Shown here in pieces: positions 58,763 to 64,000 of a stretch of DNA of 64,000 nt. Source of the stretch: Paralichthys olivaceus (Eukaryota > Chordata > Actinopteri > Pleuronectiformes > Paralichthyidae); NCBI RefSeq assembly GCF_024713975.1, contig NC_091093.1, positions 1,736,001 to 1,800,000 of the forward strand. The letters run 5' to 3'. A model generated the notes under the pieces. It was not told the origin of the DNA. It saw only the letters and a program-made list of their open reading frames with translations, and did no database searches. Both the position numbers and the translations under genes were made by a program. Each line of letters opens with the position of its first letter. The first letter of the stretch is position 1.

Positions 58763-61700
58763 GTATATGCTACCCCCCTTCACTTTCTTACAACAAGAGT
58801 TTGTTACACCTGAGAAGCAAATGATATCTACAGCTGTTGTTGTTACTGATCGATTTCAGAGGAAATTTTTGTAATCTGTTTACACAACCTGGGTATTGTC
58901 ATGGATAGTTATATTACTCATGGAAAATTTATTTTTGTGGATGTGGTGCTGAGTTTCCCGCAGTTTGCTTTTCACACATGCACAACACATCAGCAACACA
59001 TCCTCATCTGCATTATTAAAGCGATCGGTGGGGCAGCCACGTGCGGCAGAAGCAGACACCACTCTTTTACCTTGAGATATACTTTTTTCATTTATTCCTC
59101 CGTCTCATGAAGTGACACCACCCCCCCACTCGCTCGCAGTAAATCCAGCGGGGGATTCCCCACTGTGTTCTCACATAGGATTATTCTGACTTTCTGTGGA
59201 GAAAGGGTGGGGAATCTCCAGATTTCAGTGAATGTCTGAAAGCATCTTTAGAGGAACAAACAGATTTTCAAACATTTGTGTACTGTTCATCCCAGAAATA
59301 CTTAGTAATCAAATGGAAGGAAGTTGTATGTATCTTGAGTATTGAGCCATAAATGAGTTTGGAAAGAATATATATTTTTTGCAAATGATACAAGGTGTTT
59401 AATGTTTTTTTATTTTTATGTGTTAGTTATTGTTTATTTGTAATCATATTGACTCAGGAGAAAGTAGGTCACATAGGATGTGGGCGGGGTGGACTTATAT
59501 GGGCACCTATTCACCTTTGTGGGGTTAGTTGGTTGCTACACTCTTTTGGTATCTGTTATTGCTTCAATTTATGAGATTGTGCACATCACAAGTTTATCAT
59601 CTTTTTCTTTAATACAAAATTTAAAGAGATTTTCCGGATATCAGTGATTTTTTTTTGGTAAGCGAGTCGTTAAAATATTCACGCCTGACTTCAGCCTCTC
59701 AGGGACGCTTTTGTTTACTAGATATGCTACAGGGGTGTTTGGTAACAGGATAAGCCTCAGTCTGTGTTTATTATATAAATCTTCTTGCATCACCTGCTTG
59801 CTATGAACCTTAAATGAGCCACAGTATCCATCAGCTCTGACCAGCCACACTCAAATCATCAATAAAGATACGAGCATGCAGAGGAATGTCTGGTGGACAT
59901 GAAGCATAATAAAGCCAAAGTTTTCAGATCACTGGTTGACATTCTCTCTGCTCTAAATCTGGATTTAAAAAAAATTAAATTAAAGGTCAACGCAGTGTGC
60001 CTCAACAGTGCGATTCATTTGTATATCACACCAAGAAGCCGACTAATGGTGCTGACATTTGAAAAGTCAAGCAAAAGGAGCATAGAAAGAGCAAAAGTAA
60101 ACACAGACGTTATTTCTGTTAGTTTTGATCTGTACATAACTTATTCGCCAAAGATAAGACTGTTAAAGTAATGACCTTCGTTGAAGGGAACATCCTATGC
60201 TTCCATTTTAAAACAGCTTTTTGAATTGAAAACGATCCTCAACCAGATGAGCATTTTAACTCCACATTAGAAATATTCATACCAACACCTGAAAAAGCAT
60301 TTCACATGACTATTCACCATTACACTATTCATGTACGTGTGAATGCACACTATCTCTCTCTCTTCTCTCCCCTCTTTTCCACCCATCTCTCCTCTCCTTC
60401 ACATTATTATTTGCTCATCCCAACCGGTTGAGGCAGATGATCGTCCACATTGAGTCTGGTTCTAGAGGTTTCTCTCTGTTAATGAGGGAGTTTTTCCTCC
60501 ACAGTCTCCAAAATGCTGCTCATTGTGGGAACTGTTGGGTTTCTCTATATTAATATGATTTCAAGGTCTTGACCTATAATATGAAGTGCCTTGAGATAAT
60601 GTATATAATATGATTTGGCGCTATACAAATAAAATTGAATTGAATTGTCACTGCAGATTGTTGCTTAGTTGTAGAAAATACTATGAATGAGGAATAGCAA
60701 TGGTGAGCTTTTCTTGGGACTGATGATGAGGTGAAACAGTTATTTACAGTAACTATTAGCAACACTGGTCATGTCATTGATAAGAGACAATTAGAAAAAA
60801 AGGTATAGGTGAGTGCATTCTTGTTTCCAAAATAACTTTGATTCTGCACCTCAAGACAGAAACACAGCCCTGAGGTTTTCATATTAAAATGCACCAGCAA
60901 TTTTTCCAGTCTCTTTTTTAGGGGCCTGAAAACTTGTTACATCTTCCCCTTGAACTGCTCCTACCATGCCCTCTACCTCTAGTTCTGGGTACTGCTAACC
61001 TGCTGCCACTCCCTGAGTAGTTCTTCCTGTGTGTGATTACCTACGGGTGCACCGGAGTCAGAGCAGAGCCTCACCAGCTGCACCTCATCTGTCATCAAGC
61101 ATCTTGATATACTCCTCCTGACCACCTCCACTGCTACCACTCCTCCTGTTCTGCTCCTGTCCCTGCTCCGTGTCCCTTCCACTAGCTACTACCTCAGCCT
61201 TTACCTCTGCATCAGCACAGATACATCAACTGCACCTAAAGACTGTATGAATAAGACAAAATATGAACGGACTCAAGCCAAAATTACAGAGTAACGTGTT
61301 CAGACCAAGAAAATACAATAGAGTGGGTGGTTGCAGGTGATTATCTACTTGGGTGAGGCTGCTTCACCTTAAACTCCACGCCATGTTGTTTTACTAAGTG
61401 CTATGTTTTACTGCATCCAACAGCTCAGCCCAGAGACTCCAACCATTTCCTTATCTTTTAACTCCAAACTTTTAAATTCAACATAGAGGCAGAGTGTAAT
61501 TTCTTTTCAGTATTCATAAACATAAATAACCTCTTTTAAAACACATATATTAATTTCAGAGTCTATAGATAACAGCCATAACATATAACAACATACAGCA
61601 AAGAGACACAGAGAATGAAGCAGACAACAGCTGCAGTTGAAACTTACATCTGCAAACCTGTTTACATGGACAAGAAAAGATAGAAGTAATGAAAAATGAT

Positions 61701-63702
61701 CTCGAAATAACGTGACCTCTGTCTGGATTTTTAGATTTTGGTCATATCACACAGCCCCTCTAAATGTATTTCAAAATGTATAAATTCATTTGAACTAATA
61801 TCAAAATATTTCTAATTTCAAATGATAATAATAGTGATTGCCGATAGTTCCTTAAACCTTCGAACATTCATGTTTAAACTTACTCATCTCCATGTACTCG
61901 GGGCTGAGGCCAACAAATGGACCCAGCAAGTGGTCTTTCTCGTGACGATGCAGGCTTTTGTTCAGCTCCTCCTCCTGCTTTGAGTCCAACTCTGACTTCC
62001 TCTTCCGCAGAAGTTTTTTCAGCTTCCTGTACAAACCAAAAAACAGTGATTAGAATATCACATTCACTTTTGTTAATAGATCAATAAGAGTATTATCCTT
62101 CAGGATACCTTGCAGTGTTTCTGATCAATAGTGGATGGTAGTGTGGCTCAGCAAATATATTATTATACATGTTATATGAAATTAGTCGAATTCATGTTAT
62201 TGCAATGAGTGATGGCTGGTGTCAGTAAGGTGCCAAGAAATTCAGCAAGCCTCAGAAAAAGTAGGGGAGGAAAACAATAATGGATGTTGGTATCATGTAT
62301 GTTCTATGACCATCAACAACCTGGTCTGAAGTCACTGGAAAAGTATTTAATCTATTGGCAGATAGTTGGTGACACATCCATTTGGTTGTGTATTATTTTT
62401 GGAGTTCAATAAGATCTATGAATTATAAATGTGACACAGCTCAGATGTGTGCTGTTGGTGGACTGTTCGATAAAGAAGAGGAACCAAACACACAGTGCAC
62501 TCTCTACCCCTCAGTGGACTGTAAGGATGAAGACAGACCAAGGACAAATTGCAGGCACCCAGATTTCTGCAAGGTGTGTCTGGTTTCCAGGTATGTGTCT
62601 GTAAACCAGACAGGCATTTAAATGTTTGCTCTTACATGTAAGTACAAGTGAGTAGGTGTGCACAATTTGTTCTGTGGCTTGCTGAGCTCATATGTCGTGA
62701 TCTATTGTTTTGCTTGTCATCTGTGTGAGTGTTGGTGTCTGTGTTTGTGAACGTTACACAGAGAATGCTTTGCACTCACGGTATGCCGATCTCAAACAGG
62801 TTGTTCTGAATGAGCTGCTTGCCCAGCATGGTTATGCACAACTGGATGCACAACTCCATGAGGCAGCCCGCATGAGCACACTGGGGAGAGAAGAAGAGAA
62901 CGATAAAAAGTGCCATAATCAAAGTGAGGCAGAAGAGCATGAGAGAACAGGGACAAGTGACACGGCCACATTATATGAGGATACAGATATCTGTGTGGAG
63001 GCTCAGGATTATTCAAGATTTTTTAAAGAAATATTCAGTGTGTGAACAATGTACTACACAGTTAAATAAAAGGTTCCTTGTATTCAAACCCTACACTGCA
63101 GCGAGGATACGTGATTGATGCATGATGATCAGCTGTGTCCACTGCAATTCACCGAATAATAATCAGTTAAAATGAATTAGTCCTTTCTGATAAAGGCTTT
63201 AGAGAACAATTCTGCTCTGATAACAAGCTTTATTGTATTATCTATTTCCCATCTTTTCATGGGACCTCAAGAAAATATAATTTAATATACACAGCATAAA
63301 GTAAACAACCTAAACCTCAGTGAAGTGGAGTCATATATAGTATAGAATTACCTCTTCCATTCTGTATGATCCAACAACATACAAGTAGTTTCCAGGCCGC
63401 CCAACAAGCCTGTGGACCAAACATAGCCATATGCATGGTATATGGTATTAAAGTAAAGGTTTGCCAAATGTTAGGTGAAAGCAGCAGCAGATGAGTTTTT
63501 ACATTACAAATGGACCATAGAATTAGTTTGATTCAAATGATTTAACATAACAATGTAAAAATAACAAGGTGTGAGAAGTCGCTCTCTTACCTGCCCCGGA
63601 AAAAGGCCAAATAGACAATGGGTGTGAAGGCATTGACAAACTTCAAGATAAAAGTTTTGAAGATGAGGCGCTCCTCAAAGCTCTTGTCTGTCTTTGGAAC
63701 CT
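53053..63702 (-). CDS. ano1: ANO1 (TMEM16A) calcium-activated chloride channel, C-terminal exons
   Basis: Nine minus-strand exons: 63702-63591, 63409-63352, 62880-62780, 62026-61884, 57674-57522, 56716-56664, 55161-54977, 54704-54599 and 53295-53053. About 384 C-terminal residues are encoded; the 5' exons lie right of the window. Anoctamins are ten-helix dimeric membrane proteins, and this part covers roughly helices 4-10. The calcium-site residues known from mouse ANO1 are all present: Asn and Glu in [10 protein letters not shown], both Glu in PEYMEM, and Asn, Glu and Asp in [13 protein letters not shown]. The end ([20 protein letters not shown]) matches ANO1 rather than ANO2. The last exon's tail after MKEEQ is unlike mammals and ends ISHANCC. 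The loop in exon 62026-61884 is Lys/Arg/Glu-rich. Orthology is supported by fadd downstream. Confidence 0.94.
54310..54375 (+). repeat. R1 fragment in ano1 intron
   Basis: ggggttcagtatcttgccca and aaggacacttcc, then gctgagtggctg, correspond to the middle of R1. Confidence 0.6.
55555..55800 (+). repeat. Common fish dispersed repeat in ano1 intron
   Basis: Has the order ccattatctatacc, gagctggagccaatccctgt, cctggacaggtcgccagtgt, tgtgggaggaggccagagta, which I know as a very frequent sequence type in fish genomes. No coding content. Confidence 0.75.
55855..56542. mobile_element. R4 element with terminal inverted repeats, carrying a LINE fragment
   Basis: The left end ttaaagggatagttcac and right end gtgaactatccctttaa are perfect inverted repeats of 17 bp. 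Subterminal sequence is also inverted (ccactatgccggtggaggcg against cctccattggcatagtggtg). Between the ends, 56024-56340 encodes on the minus strand an L2-type reverse transcriptase tail (frame pieces with RDHITPVLQ-like order and LLLTHKAL-like order). It is a MITE-like element, invaded by or having captured a LINE piece. Confidence 0.75.
58727..58764. repeat. (AT)n microsatellite in ano1 intron
   Basis: Alternating AT run within the 4.2-kb intron 57675-61883. The rest of that intron shows no exon-like sequence. Confidence 0.88.
59117..59176 (-). repeat. Dispersed repeat R5 (reverse copy)
   Basis: ctcgctcgcagtaaatccag and gcgggggattccccactgtg are the reverse complement, with a few changes, of 18190-18235 in the last intron of astacin B. 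Confidence 0.55.
60350..60655 (-). repeat. Dispersed fish repeat, family R2 (copy in ano1 intron)
   Basis: Closely matches 10395-10706: pyrimidine-rich start, then gatgatcgtccacattgagt, ctgctcattgtgggaactgt and gatttggcgctatacaaata, with an aattg tail. Confidence 0.85.
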
Positions 63703-64000
63703 CTGAAAAAGAGAAACATGTGACTTTATTAGGATTATTTAGTATCATTTATACTATATCACCATTACTTATTTAACAGTATTACTGTTAAGGCAGACTG
63801 TTTGTTGTACTGTTTTGTCAATAAATTAAGACATTCATGGTCTTTAATTTTGTTTCTCATTAAGTATTGTCATATTTAACTTTTAAAACATTTTCAATGA
63901 AGCATATTTAGACAGGGAAGCCAATTGGAGCATTGGTGTAGAATGTGCTCTTCCCATGACTCGTTCCTTGACCTCCAAAATTTCATAAGAATGAAAAAAT

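Noticed and set aside
59893-60171. 92-residue plus-strand frame in an ano1 intron
   Set aside because: No recognised motif, no splice context and AT-rich lysine/isoleucine composition.

Overview
The window is vertebrate nuclear DNA, almost certainly from a teleost fish. It has intron-split genes with GT/AG junctions, six-cysteine astacin proteases of the fish hatching-enzyme/nephrosin type, an ano1-fadd gene pair in the same order and orientation as human 11q13, and many interspersed repeats of familiar fish type. The species cannot be read from the sequence.

Layout. 1-24 kb: a divergent pair of nearly identical astacin genes, A on the minus strand (cut by the window start) and B on the plus strand (complete). 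They sit in the arms of a large inverted duplication, 1-3517 against 13701-17156. The 10-kb spacer is packed with transposons: a hAT relic, a nearly intact hAT element with perfect 8-bp target duplications (4473-9216), a Ty3/gypsy relic and a Tx1-type LINE relic. 24-29 kb: a third, divergent astacin (C) with an extra C-terminal tail. 29-40 kb: gene-poor DNA holding a Ty3/gypsy relic split by a second hAT insertion (33925-35606, 8-bp target duplication) and LINE fragments. 40-46 kb: a fourth astacin (D), close to A and B in sequence and exon plan. 46-48 kb: fadd, two exons, minus strand. 48-53 kb: no gene found. 53-64 kb: the last nine coding exons of ano1, minus strand; the rest lies beyond the right edge.

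Function. The astacins are predicted secreted zinc endopeptidases with signal peptide, propeptide and catalytic domain. Nothing in the sequence shows the tissue or substrate. FADD (death-receptor adaptor) and ANO1 (calcium-activated chloride channel) are neighbours by ancestry; no joint function is implied.

The points most worth attention are: a splice-donor change in B that A lacks; a predicted 4-nt microexon in A, B and D; the lost split stop codon and new tail in C; and the two precisely bounded hAT insertions. I found no unknown multi-gene system. All exon borders were read by eye from splice consensus, reading-frame phase and comparison among the four paralogues.
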